From Pandoraea apista (GTDB taxonomy: Bacteria; Pseudomonadota; Gammaproteobacteria; Burkholderiales; Burkholderiaceae): a DNA stretch of 64,000 nt. The DNA is taken from the NCBI RefSeq assembly GCF_001465595.2, contig NZ_CP013481.2:3906001-3970000 (forward strand). The letters run 5' to 3'. Below the pieces are notes generated by a model, which ran no database searches, had not been told where the DNA came from, and was given only the letters and a program-made list of their open reading frames with translations. Positions 26,272 through 33,894 of the stretch are shown here, piece after piece (position 1 is the stretch's first letter; the number at the start of each line of letters is the position of its first letter). Position numbers and translations under genes: made by a program.

Positions 26272-27852
26272 ATGGCTAAAGCATCTTCCTCTGCCCACAA
26301 GCAACTCCCGATCCGGCGCAAGATGTATCTGCTGCTCGCCGTTTGCCTCATCGCCATGCTCGCGGTGGGCGTTATCGTGCACCGTGAGGTCGACGCGTCG
26401 CAGCGACGCGCGATCGAAGCGGAACGCACGCAGATCGAACACCTCAGCGTGCTCGAGGCGATCAACGATTACATTTCGGACTTCCGCACGGTGGAATCCG
26501 AAGCCCTCGCCCCGATGTCGCCCAAGGCACTGGCCGATATCCGCACGGCCGCCGCCGAGTTCGATGACAAGATCAAAGCCGCCACCGATCGCTATCAAAA
26601 GGTGCTCGTTCACGACGAGTTCCGTCTGGCCTTCGCGAAATTCCAGACACAGTGGGCACAGTATCGGCGCGCCTCGAATCAGGTGTTTCAACTCGCCCAG
26701 GCCGGCAAGCTGAACGAGGCCGTGAAGCTCTATCGCGGCGAGTCGAACAATAAGTACACGCAGGCAAACAGCACCTTCGGCTCACTGGTGTTTCGCAGTA
26801 CCGAGGCGCTGATCAAGGAAGTCGAAGCCAAGAACAAGGCGGCCCGCAATCGCTTGCTGCAAATCGATGGCCTGATCGCGGCAATGATCGCCGTGACACT
26901 GCTCTGCCTGATCTATGTCGATACGGTGATCCTCAAGCCACTCACCCGCCTGATCCGTATGTCGGGCAATGCCGTGTCGGGCAAGGAAAAGCTGCGCCTG
27001 CCCTGGCTCTCGCGCGGCGATGAAATCGGCACGCTCTCCCGCTCGCTCGCCAAGTTCCAGGAGAGTACGTCGTCGCTGGTGCGTAATCAGAAGCTCGCCA
27101 CCGCGAAGAACACGATCCTGCAACGCGCGCTGGCCAATGAGGAACGCCTCAACAATTTCCAGAAGACCTTCCGGTCGATGGCCACGCACGAGTTCCGCAC
27201 GCTCCTCAATGTGATCGACGGGCATGCGCAGCGCCTGCTGAGCCCGCGTAACGAGGAAACGGATTCGAGTCCGCGCTATACGAAAATCCGCGAAGCGGTT
27301 GCCAAGCTCAACAGCCTGATTCAAAACTGGCTGGATGCCGCGCAAAGCGCGTCGCTCGACGACCCGAAGTTCGGCAAGCGCGCCGAGTTGTCTCTCGTCT
27401 CCCTGCTGGAGGACGTGCGCGGTGTCGGCTCGGACATGTTCCCGAACGCCACGATTACGGTGCAAGCCGCTCCGGAACTCGACACCCGCATGGTCGGCGA
27501 CAGCAACGTGCTGTTCCATGCGTTTATCAACCTGATCAGCAACGCCACCAAGTACACGATGGTGGCGCCCGCCATCGATATCGGCGTGTCCGATGCAGGG
27601 GACGCCCTGCGCGTGGTCTTGCGGGACAACGGTACCGGTATTCCGGAAGACGAACTCAGGGATATCTTCCAGATGTCGTTCCGCTCGCGCAGCAACGCCG
27701 TGCTGGAAGACGGCTCCGGTGTGGGCCTTGCCGTGGTCCACGCCGCCATCGAATTCCACAAAGGCACCATTGAAGTGGCGAGTCAGGTCGGTGTGGGCAC
27801 CACGTTTACGATCACGCTGCCGAAATCGCCTGACATCGGCGAAGCCGCCTGA
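26272..27852 (+). CDS. Membrane sensor histidine kinase
   Basis: This 526-residue kinase has an N-terminal membrane helix (about 18-36), a mostly helical periplasmic sensor of about 160 residues resembling a four-helix bundle, a second helix (201-221), and a HAMP linker (about 221-275). The H-box is in 'MATHEFRTLLNVIDGH' with phospho-acceptor His306, followed by an HATPase domain with an N-box 'NLISNATKYT', a G1 box 'DNGTGIP' and a G2 box 'GSGVGLAVV'. The start ATG 26272 is chosen over the in-frame TTG at 26236. The signal it senses is unknown. A periplasmic helical-bundle sensor next to small exported peptides fits peptide sensing (inference). A terminator follows the gene. Confidence 0.92.
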   Translation: MAKASSSAHKQLPIRRKMYLLLAVCLIAMLAVGVIVHREVDASQRRAIEAERTQIEHLSVLEAINDYISDFRTVESEALAPMSPKALADIRTAAAEFDDKIKAATDRYQKVLVHDEFRLAFAKFQTQWAQYRRASNQVFQLAQAGKLNEAVKLYRGESNNKYTQANSTFGSLVFRSTEALIKEVEAKNKAARNRLLQIDGLIAAMIAVTLLCLIYVDTVILKPLTRLIRMSGNAVSGKEKLRLPWLSRGDEIGTLSRSLAKFQESTSSLVRNQKLATAKNTILQRALANEERLNNFQKTFRSMATHEFRTLLNVIDGHAQRLLSPRNEETDSSPRYTKIREAVAKLNSLIQNWLDAAQSASLDDPKFGKRAELSLVSLLEDVRGVGSDMFPNATITVQAAPELDTRMVGDSNVLFHAFINLISNATKYTMVAPAIDIGVSDAGDALRVVLRDNGTGIPEDELRDIFQMSFRSRSNAVLEDGSGVGLAVVHAAIEFHKGTIEVASQVGVGTTFTITLPKSPDIGEAA

Positions 27853-27875
27853 GACCATCGCGCGAGATTTGCCAA

Positions 27876-27912
27876 AAGCAAAACGGGCCGGCATTGCCGG
27901 CCCGTTTTGCTT
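27876..27912. terminator. Bidirectional terminator between the kinase and nodT genes
   Basis: A 17-bp perfect stem (AAGCAAAACGGGCCGGC at 27876-27892 against 27896-27912) with a 3-base loop and A-/T-rich flanking runs inside the stem. It separates two convergent transcripts: the response regulator-kinase pair from the left and macA-macB-nodT from the right. Confidence 0.92.
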
Positions 27913-27963
27913 GGTCGCTCGCGCCTTGCAGCTCCCCTCTGCCGCAGGGCCATCCGCCGCCCG

Positions 27964-29388
27964 TCAAGCGGGCGGCGCCACGTCTGAAGGATTGCCCGAG
28001 CCCCCCAACGCCTTGTAGAGCGCCATACGATTGTTCAATCGGTTGAGACGAACCCGCGCGTCTGCGGTCTGCGCGTCGCGCAGGCTCTTTTGCTGAAGAA
28101 GCCAGGGCTGAATGTCGATGGCGCCGGCCAGATAACGCGAGCGAAAGAGGGCTTCCGCGCGCTGCGCCTGCGCCAGCGACAAGGCGCGCTGCTCGCCCTC
28201 TTTCGCCAGTTGCTCGCGCGCCGAAAGCGCATTCTCGACTTCGCTCAGGGCAGTGAAGAGACTCTTGCGGAAGGTCACGGCAGCTTCGTCGAATTGTGTT
28301 TGCGACACCTTGATCTGCAATTGCATGGTGTTCCACTGAACGAACGGCAACGCCAGCCCAAGCCCCAATGTCCCCAACGGGTTGGCCAGCACGCGCTCGA
28401 GTGACGAACTCGATGTCCCGAGCGTTCCCGTCAGAGTGAACGTTGGATAGAAGCTCGTGCGCGCTACGTCGACGTTGGCGAGCATTTCTCGCAGACGCCG
28501 CTCCGCCGCTTGCAGATCGGGACGACGCCCCAGCAACTCGGCAGGCAACCCGGCCGGCACGACAGGCAACGCCTGCGTGGGCAACGCCGACGGCTCGTCG
28601 GCCGCCTGCTGAGGCGGACGGTCGAACAGGATCGCGAGCGCGTTGCGGTTCTCGGTGCGTTGTTGCAGCAGTTGCGTGAGCGCCGCGCGCTGATCCGACA
28701 ACGTTTGCTCGGCTTGCGCGACGTCCAGCGCCGAGACGGCGCCCGCAGCAAAGCGCGAGCGAACCAGCGCGAGAACTTGCTCGCCGTACGCGATATCGCT
28801 TTGCGCGTAAGCAATCACCTGATTCAGGTACCCGATCTGCCAGTAGTACTGTGCCGTCTGGCTGATCACGGCCAGACGCGCCGCTTCGCGATCGGCCTCG
28901 GTGGCTTCGAACTCCCAGCGGGCGGCGTCGCGTTGCGCAGCAAGCTTGCCCCACAGGTCCAGCTCGTAGCTCGCCGTCGCCGTCAGACCGCTTGCGCGCG
29001 CCATGGCATGGTTGTCCAGCCGGCGCGATACGCTCCCCTGACCTTGCACCGTCACCCCCGGCGTAAGGTTGGTATCTGCCAGTCCGGCCTGCAACTGCGC
29101 GCGATACGCCCGGATGCCGGCCACGGCGAGGTCGTTGTTGACGGCCAGTACGTCGGCAATCAGACGGTCGAGCACGGGGTCGCCGAACGCACGCCAGAAA
29201 TCGGGGGCGATCGCGTTAGCCGACGCGGCGGCCACCGGCGCACCGGTCCACTGCGCCGGCACCGGCACGGCCGGCAGCGGTTCGTGACGAACGCCGGCGC
29301 AGCCGGCCAGCAACGTGGCCGCACTCGCCAGTGCGAGCACCGTGCGGGTCAGCGTCGGAATACGAATCGTAGGAATCATTCGGATCAT
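27964..29388 (-). CDS. NodT-family outer-membrane efflux lipoprotein
   Basis: This is a TolC-like outer-membrane channel of 474 residues of the RND efflux lipoprotein (NodT) type. Its lipobox is Leu-Leu-Ala-Gly-Cys with the lipidated Cys30. Two OEP repeats follow, with long helices and conserved parts such as 'ASYELDLWGKLAAQRDAA' and 'RRPDLQAAERRL'. The open frame continues upstream beyond ATG 29388, but that extension overlaps macB and carries no domain, so it is left out. The gene starts 11 bases after macB and completes a tripartite MacAB-type exporter from periplasm to outside. Confidence 0.92.
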   Translation of the reverse strand: MIRMIPTIRIPTLTRTVLALASAATLLAGCAGVRHEPLPAVPVPAQWTGAPVAAASANAIAPDFWRAFGDPVLDRLIADVLAVNNDLAVAGIRAYRAQLQAGLADTNLTPGVTVQGQGSVSRRLDNHAMARASGLTATASYELDLWGKLAAQRDAARWEFEATEADREAARLAVISQTAQYYWQIGYLNQVIAYAQSDIAYGEQVLALVRSRFAAGAVSALDVAQAEQTLSDQRAALTQLLQQRTENRNALAILFDRPPQQAADEPSALPTQALPVVPAGLPAELLGRRPDLQAAERRLREMLANVDVARTSFYPTFTLTGTLGTSSSSLERVLANPLGTLGLGLALPFVQWNTMQLQIKVSQTQFDEAAVTFRKSLFTALSEVENALSAREQLAKEGEQRALSLAQAQRAEALFRSRYLAGAIDIQPWLLQQKSLRDAQTADARVRLNRLNNRMALYKALGGSGNPSDVAPPA

Positions 29389-29399
29389 CAGGCAGTACC

Positions 29400-31496
29400 T
29401 CAATCGCGTGCCAGCGCTTCGACGGGGTCCAGCCGCGCGGCATTGCGCGCAGGCATGAAGCCGAACACAACGCCGATGAGCGTCGAACACAGGAAAGCCG
29501 TGACAACGGAGCCTATCGAAAACACCATTTTCCATTTGGCGACGAACAGCGAGAAGACGAAGCTCGCCCCGAAGGACAGCGCGATACCGATCGCGCCGCC
29601 CATCAGGCACACCATCACGGCCTCGACCAGGAACTGCTGCATGATGTCGCTCTGCCGTGCCCCTACCGCCATACGGATACCGATTTCCCGCGTGCGCTCG
29701 GTCACGGACACGATCATGATATTCATCACGCCAATCCCGCCCACGACGAGCGAAATCACGGCAATCAGCGAGAGCAACAGCGTGAGCGACTGACTCGTCT
29801 TCTCGACGGTCTTCACCACGCTGTCCATGTTGTAGGTGAAGAAGTCCTTGCGCCCGTGACGCTGCGTCATGAGCGATTCCAGACTTTTCTCGGCCACACT
29901 GCTCGGCTGGCCGTCTCGCACCCGCACCGTAATGCTGTCGACATTGCGCTGTCCGAACAAGCGACCGGCCGCCGTGGTGTACGGCACCCAGATGTTCAGA
30001 CTCTTCATATCGCCAAAGGCGCTCTTCTTCTCCGCCGTCACACCGATCACTACACACGGCAGGTTACCCACGAAAATCACCTCGCCCAGCGGATTCGGAT
30101 TGGCGCCAAACAGCTTGCGGCGCGTGTTCTGGTCAATCACAGCGACCTGCGCCTGACGGCGCACCTCATCCGGCCCGAAGGCGATACCTTGCGCGATCTT
30201 CATGCCGCGCACCTGGAAAAAGTGCTCGCCCACGCCTGTCACCATCGCGCTGGCGTCGATGTTGCGATATCGCAGCAGCAGGCTTCGCGCCGTCTCGGGC
30301 GTCGCGCTGTCGACATACACCTGCTCGGACAGCGCGCTCACGTCTTCCGGCACGAGTGTCTGAATCGTGGTGGCGCGATTGTCGCCCCAGTCCTTGCCGG
30401 GGTAGATGTTGATCGTGTTCGTACCAATGCTGCCGATCTCGGCCAGCATGTAGCGCTTCGCGCCCTCGCCAATGGCGACGATGGAGACCACGGACGTAAT
30501 GCCGATAATGATGCCGAGCATCGTCAGGAACGTGCGCAGGCGGTGCGACACCAGCGCGATCCACGCCATGCGGAAGGCTTCGGCAAACCGGCCGATCCCG
30601 CCGGCCCACCGGCGCGGCGGCAGAGCGCCGCCGTGGCTCGCCCGCGTAGCGGCCGGGTCGGCTGCGCGCGTAATCGAGACGACTTCACCGTCGGCAGCGC
30701 CCTCGCCCGCGCGGACCGGCACCGCAACCGGGGCATCTTCCACCGGGGTATTGGATCGGTCGTCCACGACCTCGCCGTCGCGAATCTCGATGATGCGGCG
30801 AGCGTGCGCGGCAACGTTTTCGTCGTGGGTCACGATGATGACCGTGTGGCCGAGCGCGTTGAGTTCCTTGAGAATACGGATGACTTCGCGGCCGCTGCGC
30901 GTATCGAGCGCGCCGGTCGGCTCGTCGGCCAGAATCACTTCGCCGCCGTTCATCAGCGCGCGGGCGATACTCACGCGCTGCTGCTGACCGCCCGACAACT
31001 GGCTCGGCCGATGGCCGGTACGATCCGCGAGTCCAAGCCGTTCGAGCAACTGTGCCGAGCGCGCACGACGCGCCGCCTGGGGCATGCCGGTATAGACCGA
31101 CGGCATCTCGACGTTGGCGGCAGCGTCCAGATGCGGCAACAAATGGTAGCGCTGGAAGATGAAACCGAAATGCTCGCGACGCAACTGGGCCAGCGCGTCG
31201 GCGTCGAGATCGCGGGTCTCGCGTCCCGCCACGCGGTAGCTACCCTCGCTCGGATGATCCAGACACCCGAGAATGTTCATCAGCGTCGATTTGCCCGACC
31301 CCGATGCGCCCATGATCGCAACGATCTCTCCCGCCTCGATGGTGAGATTCACGTCGTTCAGCACGACCACGTCCCGGTCTCCCGAGGGAAAGCGCCGGGT
31401 AACGCCCGTCAGCTCGAGCATGGGGTGCGAACTTGCGCTCAAAGGGGACTGGGCGACGGCGCCCGACATTCTCGGCATCCTCAGCGTCCTCGTCAT
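29400..31496 (-). CDS. macB: MacB, ABC transporter with fused permease and ATPase
   Basis: MacB is the mechanotransmission ABC transporter of tripartite efflux pumps, which export macrolides, lipopeptides and small peptides from the periplasm. The 698-residue protein has an N-terminal ATPase with Walker A GASGSGKST (63-71), the signature LSGGQQQR and Walker B 'VILADEPTG'. It then has one membrane helix, a large periplasmic domain, and three C-terminal helices of the FtsX type. The ATG at 31496 is 3 bases from the macA stop. The first 25 residues precede the ATPase, and Met26 is an alternative start. In other bacteria MacB relatives sit beside genes for secreted peptides or siderophores, which fits the small genes upstream. 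Confidence 0.95.
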   Translation of the reverse strand: MTRTLRMPRMSGAVAQSPLSASSHPMLELTGVTRRFPSGDRDVVVLNDVNLTIEAGEIVAIMGASGSGKSTLMNILGCLDHPSEGSYRVAGRETRDLDADALAQLRREHFGFIFQRYHLLPHLDAAANVEMPSVYTGMPQAARRARSAQLLERLGLADRTGHRPSQLSGGQQQRVSIARALMNGGEVILADEPTGALDTRSGREVIRILKELNALGHTVIIVTHDENVAAHARRIIEIRDGEVVDDRSNTPVEDAPVAVPVRAGEGAADGEVVSITRAADPAATRASHGGALPPRRWAGGIGRFAEAFRMAWIALVSHRLRTFLTMLGIIIGITSVVSIVAIGEGAKRYMLAEIGSIGTNTINIYPGKDWGDNRATTIQTLVPEDVSALSEQVYVDSATPETARSLLLRYRNIDASAMVTGVGEHFFQVRGMKIAQGIAFGPDEVRRQAQVAVIDQNTRRKLFGANPNPLGEVIFVGNLPCVVIGVTAEKKSAFGDMKSLNIWVPYTTAAGRLFGQRNVDSITVRVRDGQPSSVAEKSLESLMTQRHGRKDFFTYNMDSVVKTVEKTSQSLTLLLSLIAVISLVVGGIGVMNIMIVSVTERTREIGIRMAVGARQSDIMQQFLVEAVMVCLMGGAIGIALSFGASFVFSLFVAKWKMVFSIGSVVTAFLCSTLIGVVFGFMPARNAARLDPVEALARD

Positions 31497-31499
31497 CGT

Positions 31500-32675
31500 T
31501 TATTGACCTGCACCGGCCGACGTGGATTCGCCCGCCTCGCCGATCACGACTCGCTCGCCCGCCTTGAGCCCTTCGCGAACTTCGACCTTCACGTTGTTGT
31601 TCAGCCCGGTGACGACCTGACGCGTCGCCGCTTTACCGTCGTCGCCCCGCACTCGTACCTCGTAACGATCGGCTCCGACCTTCTTGCCGAGCGCCGCCAC
31701 GGGAATGCTCAGCGCTTGCTTGGCGGTACCGAGCAACACGTTCACCTGCGCGGTCATGGAAATGCGCAGGCGGTGATCGGCGTTCGGCACTTCGAACAGC
31801 GCGTTGTAGAACACGGCTGTGTTGTTACGCGTGGCGCCGCCACCGAGCGTGCTCTGGGTGTCGAGGAAGTTCTGCGGTGCGGGTTCAATGGCGCGCAGCT
31901 TGCCGTAGTAGCGCTTGTCGGGGTCGCCCAGAATCGTGAAGTACGCCGTCTGCCCGGGCGACACGCGGATCACGTCGGCCTCGGAGACCTGCGCCTTCAC
32001 GGTGATGGTGTCGAGATCGGCGAGCTTCAGAATCACCGGCGCCTGCTGCTGCGCGATCACGGTCTGGCCTTCCTGCGTGACGATGGCGACAACCTCCCCG
32101 TCGATGGGAGCGTCGATGCGCGTATAACCGACATTGGCTCTGGCCGATTCGATGGCCACACCGGCCTTGCGCAACTGAGCGTCGAGGCCCGCGAGTGCAG
32201 CGCGCTGCGTGTCGAGCGCCGCCTGTGCCGCTTCGAAGTCCTGACGCGAAGTCGAGTTGTCGGGCAACATCTGCTGCTGGCGTGCAAACGCCAATTCTGC
32301 CTGCCTGAGCTGCGCGGCAGTCGAGCGCTTCTGCGCCTGAAGGTTCTGCTCTTCGGCCTCGGCCTGACGCAGGCTGTTCTGCGCCAGCACAGGATCGATC
32401 TGCGCGAGCCATTGCCCCTTCTTCACCTTGTCGCCGAGCTTGACCTTGAGCGACTTCAACTGCCCGGACACCTGCGCACCGACGTCGACCTGCTGAAACG
32501 CCTGGAGCGTTCCCGTCGCAAGAACGGTGTTTTCGATATCGCTGCGCTCAACCTGAGTTGTGATGTACTGCGGCGGCCTGGGAGTCGCGAGACTGCGCAG
32601 ACCAAGCGCCACGAGTACGACGAGCACGACAAGGCTGGCGACCAGATAGCGTCGGCGGCGAATGAACTGGATCAT
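31500..32675 (-). CDS. macA: MacA, periplasmic adaptor of the MacB transporter
   Basis: MacA is the membrane-fusion (HlyD-type) protein that links MacB with the outer-membrane channel. From ATG 32675 it has 391 residues: a cytoplasmic RRRR anchor, one membrane helix (about residues 10-28), a lipoyl half-motif, a long alpha-hairpin (about 95-170, rich in Gln/Ala/Arg), the second lipoyl half, and beta-barrel and membrane-proximal domains. An open frame back to a GTG at 32765 would add 30 residues with no helix, so it is not used. No strong Shine-Dalgarno is seen. It could be translated by coupling from small frames upstream on the same strand. Confidence 0.93.
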   Translation of the reverse strand: MIQFIRRRRYLVASLVVLVVLVALGLRSLATPRPPQYITTQVERSDIENTVLATGTLQAFQQVDVGAQVSGQLKSLKVKLGDKVKKGQWLAQIDPVLAQNSLRQAEAEEQNLQAQKRSTAAQLRQAELAFARQQQMLPDNSTSRQDFEAAQAALDTQRAALAGLDAQLRKAGVAIESARANVGYTRIDAPIDGEVVAIVTQEGQTVIAQQQAPVILKLADLDTITVKAQVSEADVIRVSPGQTAYFTILGDPDKRYYGKLRAIEPAPQNFLDTQSTLGGGATRNNTAVFYNALFEVPNADHRLRISMTAQVNVLLGTAKQALSIPVAALGKKVGADRYEVRVRGDDGKAATRQVVTGLNNNVKVEVREGLKAGERVVIGEAGESTSAGAGQ

Positions 32676-32777
32676 GGAACGAAGTGGGCGATCAAAGAGG
32701 CACGTCGAAAGATACGATGCGCAAAGCCGCTGCCCCCTATTGGCTGGTGAGTCTGCCGGTAGCACACATCGGCAGGA

Positions 32778-32927
32778 TCACCGCCCCGAGGCATCGTTAG
32801 GCGCACAAAAAGTTGTGAGTTTAAGGCGTTTGACCGCTTTGGAGGCCATTCGTGCAGCCGAACGCAGCAAAGAGATGCCGCCAACGACAACGACGAACAG
32901 GCTGTGCACCTGAAAAAGCACCCGCAT
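32778..32927 (-). CDS. Possible 49-aa small membrane protein overlapping P4
   Basis: A 49-codon frame starts with an ATG that overlaps the P4 stop codon (TGATG) and ends 102 bases before macA. The product has a hydrophobic stretch (residues 3-21, with four successive Val) and then a strongly basic segment (R22, R26, K30, K33, R34, K36), the look of a small inner-membrane protein with a positive-inside tail. It has one Cys41. Third-position GC is lower than in neighbouring genes and it has no own Shine-Dalgarno, so it would depend on coupling to P4. Chance cannot be excluded. Confidence 0.33.
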   Translation of the reverse strand: MRVLFQVHSLFVVVVGGISLLRSAARMASKAVKRLKLTTFCAPNDASGR

Positions 32928-33004
32928 CACAGATCGCCGACGAACGGGAAAATGGCCACTATCGTTTCGAAAATACGGGGGAGCAGACCGGGAACGTGAG
33001 GCAT
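32927..33004 (-). CDS. Small peptide P4 (25 aa) at the head of the macAB-nodT operon
   Basis: This 25-codon frame starts at ATG 33004 on the minus strand with a perfect Shine-Dalgarno (AAGGAG, bases 33016-33011) and a 6-base gap. Its product begins Met-Pro like P1 and P3, has prolines at 2, 5, 9 and 20, a hydrophobic core (Ile11-Phe12, Ile15-Val16-Ala17-Ile18-Phe19) and charges only at R10, E13 and D24. Size, Met-Pro start, hydrophobic character and ribosome site match the three-peptide operon 8 kb away, with the exporter and two-component genes in between. It is probably co-transcribed with macA, 251 bases downstream, making the exported cargo and its pump one operon (inference). Confidence 0.55.
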   Translation of the reverse strand: MPHVPGLLPRIFETIVAIFPFVGDL

Positions 33005-33100
33005 GACGGACTCCTTGACGCGTTGGAAAGACGACGGTTTTCTACGTCCGACGACGGGAGAGGTATCTGCGGACGTCGTTTCGTTGGAAGGAGTGTCGCA

Positions 33101-33175
33101 TTGCCCCGCGCCCTTGAAAACTTGTACAAATCGCAGCAGACGGGGCGCGAATATTGGGAAAATTTCACGAAGTGA
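33101..33175 (+). CDS. Doubtful TTG-started 24-codon frame
   Basis: A TTG at 33101 has a perfect AAGGAG (33088-33093) at the same 7-base gap as P1 and P3 and opens a 24-codon frame ending in TGA at 33173-33175. The product begins Met-Pro, as the other small peptides do, but is polar and helical (Glu, Asn, Gln, Lys, Arg, with Tyr and Trp). The weak start codon and the overlap with the upstream gene's promoter region (33154-33181) argue against it. It is listed because the ribosome site is so close to those of P1, P3 and P4. Confidence 0.22.
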   Translation: MPRALENLYKSQQTGREYWENFTK

Positions 33176-33181
33176 TATATT
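33154..33181 (+). promoter_or_regulatory. Sigma-70 promoter for the UPF0126 gene
   Basis: TTGGGA (33154-33159) and TATATT (33176-33181) are 16 bases apart. A TG one base before the -10 box (33173-33174) makes it an extended -10. It lies 23 bases before the ATG at 33205, so the leader is short. Confidence 0.55.
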
Positions 33182-33204
33182 CCCCCGGCACTTGAAGGGA
33201 CATT

Positions 33205-33840
33205 ATGAAAACAGAGATCTTCTACGCCCTCTATCTGATTGCCATCGTGACCGAGGCCATGTCGGGCGCGATCATGGGCATGCAGCGCGGCATGGACCGC
33301 TTCGGGCTCGCCTTTATCGGCATGGTGACGGCGCTGGGCGGTGGCACCATCCGCGACGTGCTGTTCGGTCGTCATCCACTGGTCTGGATCGCCCACCCGG
33401 AGTATCTGCTGCTCACGCTGGGGGCCGCGACGCTGACCTCGATCATCGCGCGCCACGTGCACCGGCTGCGCATGACCTTCATCACCGTCGACGCCATCGG
33501 GCTCGCCGCCTTCACCATTCTGGGCTGCGACATCGGTATGACCGTGAGCACCAGTCCGGTCATTGTCGTGCTGGCCGGGGTACTTACGGGAATTGGCGGC
33601 GGCATGCTGCGTGACCTGCTCTGCGGTCAGGTGCCGCTCGTGCTGCGCCGGGAGATGTATGCGAGCGTGGCGTGCATCGCGGGCGCGATGTACGTCGTCA
33701 TGCTGCGCCTGGGGGTCGAGAACGGCATTGCGACCGGTATTTGCTTCGCCGCCGGCTTCATTATCCGGATGCTGGCCGTGTGGTTCGGCTGGCGCTTCCG
33801 CACGTTCGAGAACGAAGCACCGGCCGAGCCGATGCATTGA
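33205..33840 (+). CDS. UPF0126 / trimeric intracellular cation channel (TRIC)-like membrane protein
   Basis: This 211-residue protein has seven predicted membrane helices built as two similar halves, each carrying the glycine motif of the UPF0126/YadS family: 'ALGGGTIRDVLFG' (about residues 44-56) and 'GIGGGMLRDLLCG' (about 130-142). Bacterial members are homologues of TRIC potassium channels. The physiological role is poorly known. The ATG at 33205 has AAGGG 6 bases upstream and a promoter close by. It is a single gene ending in a hairpin that overlaps its stop codon. Confidence 0.9.
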   Translation: MKTEIFYALYLIAIVTEAMSGAIMGMQRGMDRFGLAFIGMVTALGGGTIRDVLFGRHPLVWIAHPEYLLLTLGAATLTSIIARHVHRLRMTFITVDAIGLAAFTILGCDIGMTVSTSPVIVVLAGVLTGIGGGMLRDLLCGQVPLVLRREMYASVACIAGAMYVVMLRLGVENGIATGICFAAGFIIRMLAVWFGWRFRTFENEAPAEPMH

Positions 33841-33868
33841 CGAGCCGTTATTCCCGGCTCGTCAATGC
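33834..33868. terminator. Hairpin between convergent UPF0126 and FHA1 genes
   Basis: A perfect 14-bp inverted repeat (GCATTGACGAGCCG at 33834-33847 against 33855-33868, 7-base loop) includes the stop codon of the UPF0126 gene. It lies between two convergent genes and probably ends both transcripts, although there is no U-tract. Confidence 0.6.
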
Positions 33869-33894
33869 GGTAGGGCGTTATCGCTCGCTCTCGC

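Larger units (their letters stand above)
32676..33204. other. Region between macA and the UPF0126 gene, containing small frames
   Basis: These 529 bases separate divergent macA (minus) and the UPF0126 gene (plus). They hold a well-supported 25-codon frame, an overlapping 49-codon frame (minus), a doubtful TTG-started 24-codon frame (plus), and a good promoter for the UPF0126 gene. A 7-bp inverted pair ACGTCCG/CGGACGT lies near 33046-33080. The 102 bases just before macA (32676-32777) show no further gene. Confidence 0.6.

Noticed and set aside
29389..30057. Upstream extension of the NodT frame (223 codons)
   Set aside because: It overlaps macB in another frame and has no domain. The lipoprotein signal at 29388 gives the natural start.
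29856..32750. A 964-codon open frame opposite macB and macA
   Set aside because: It is the antisense of two clearly conserved genes in GC-rich DNA and is His/Arg-rich, a usual shadow.
32672..32890. A 72-codon minus-strand frame between macA and P4
   Set aside because: It overlaps the macA start and the 49-codon frame, has no ribosome site and shows no domain.
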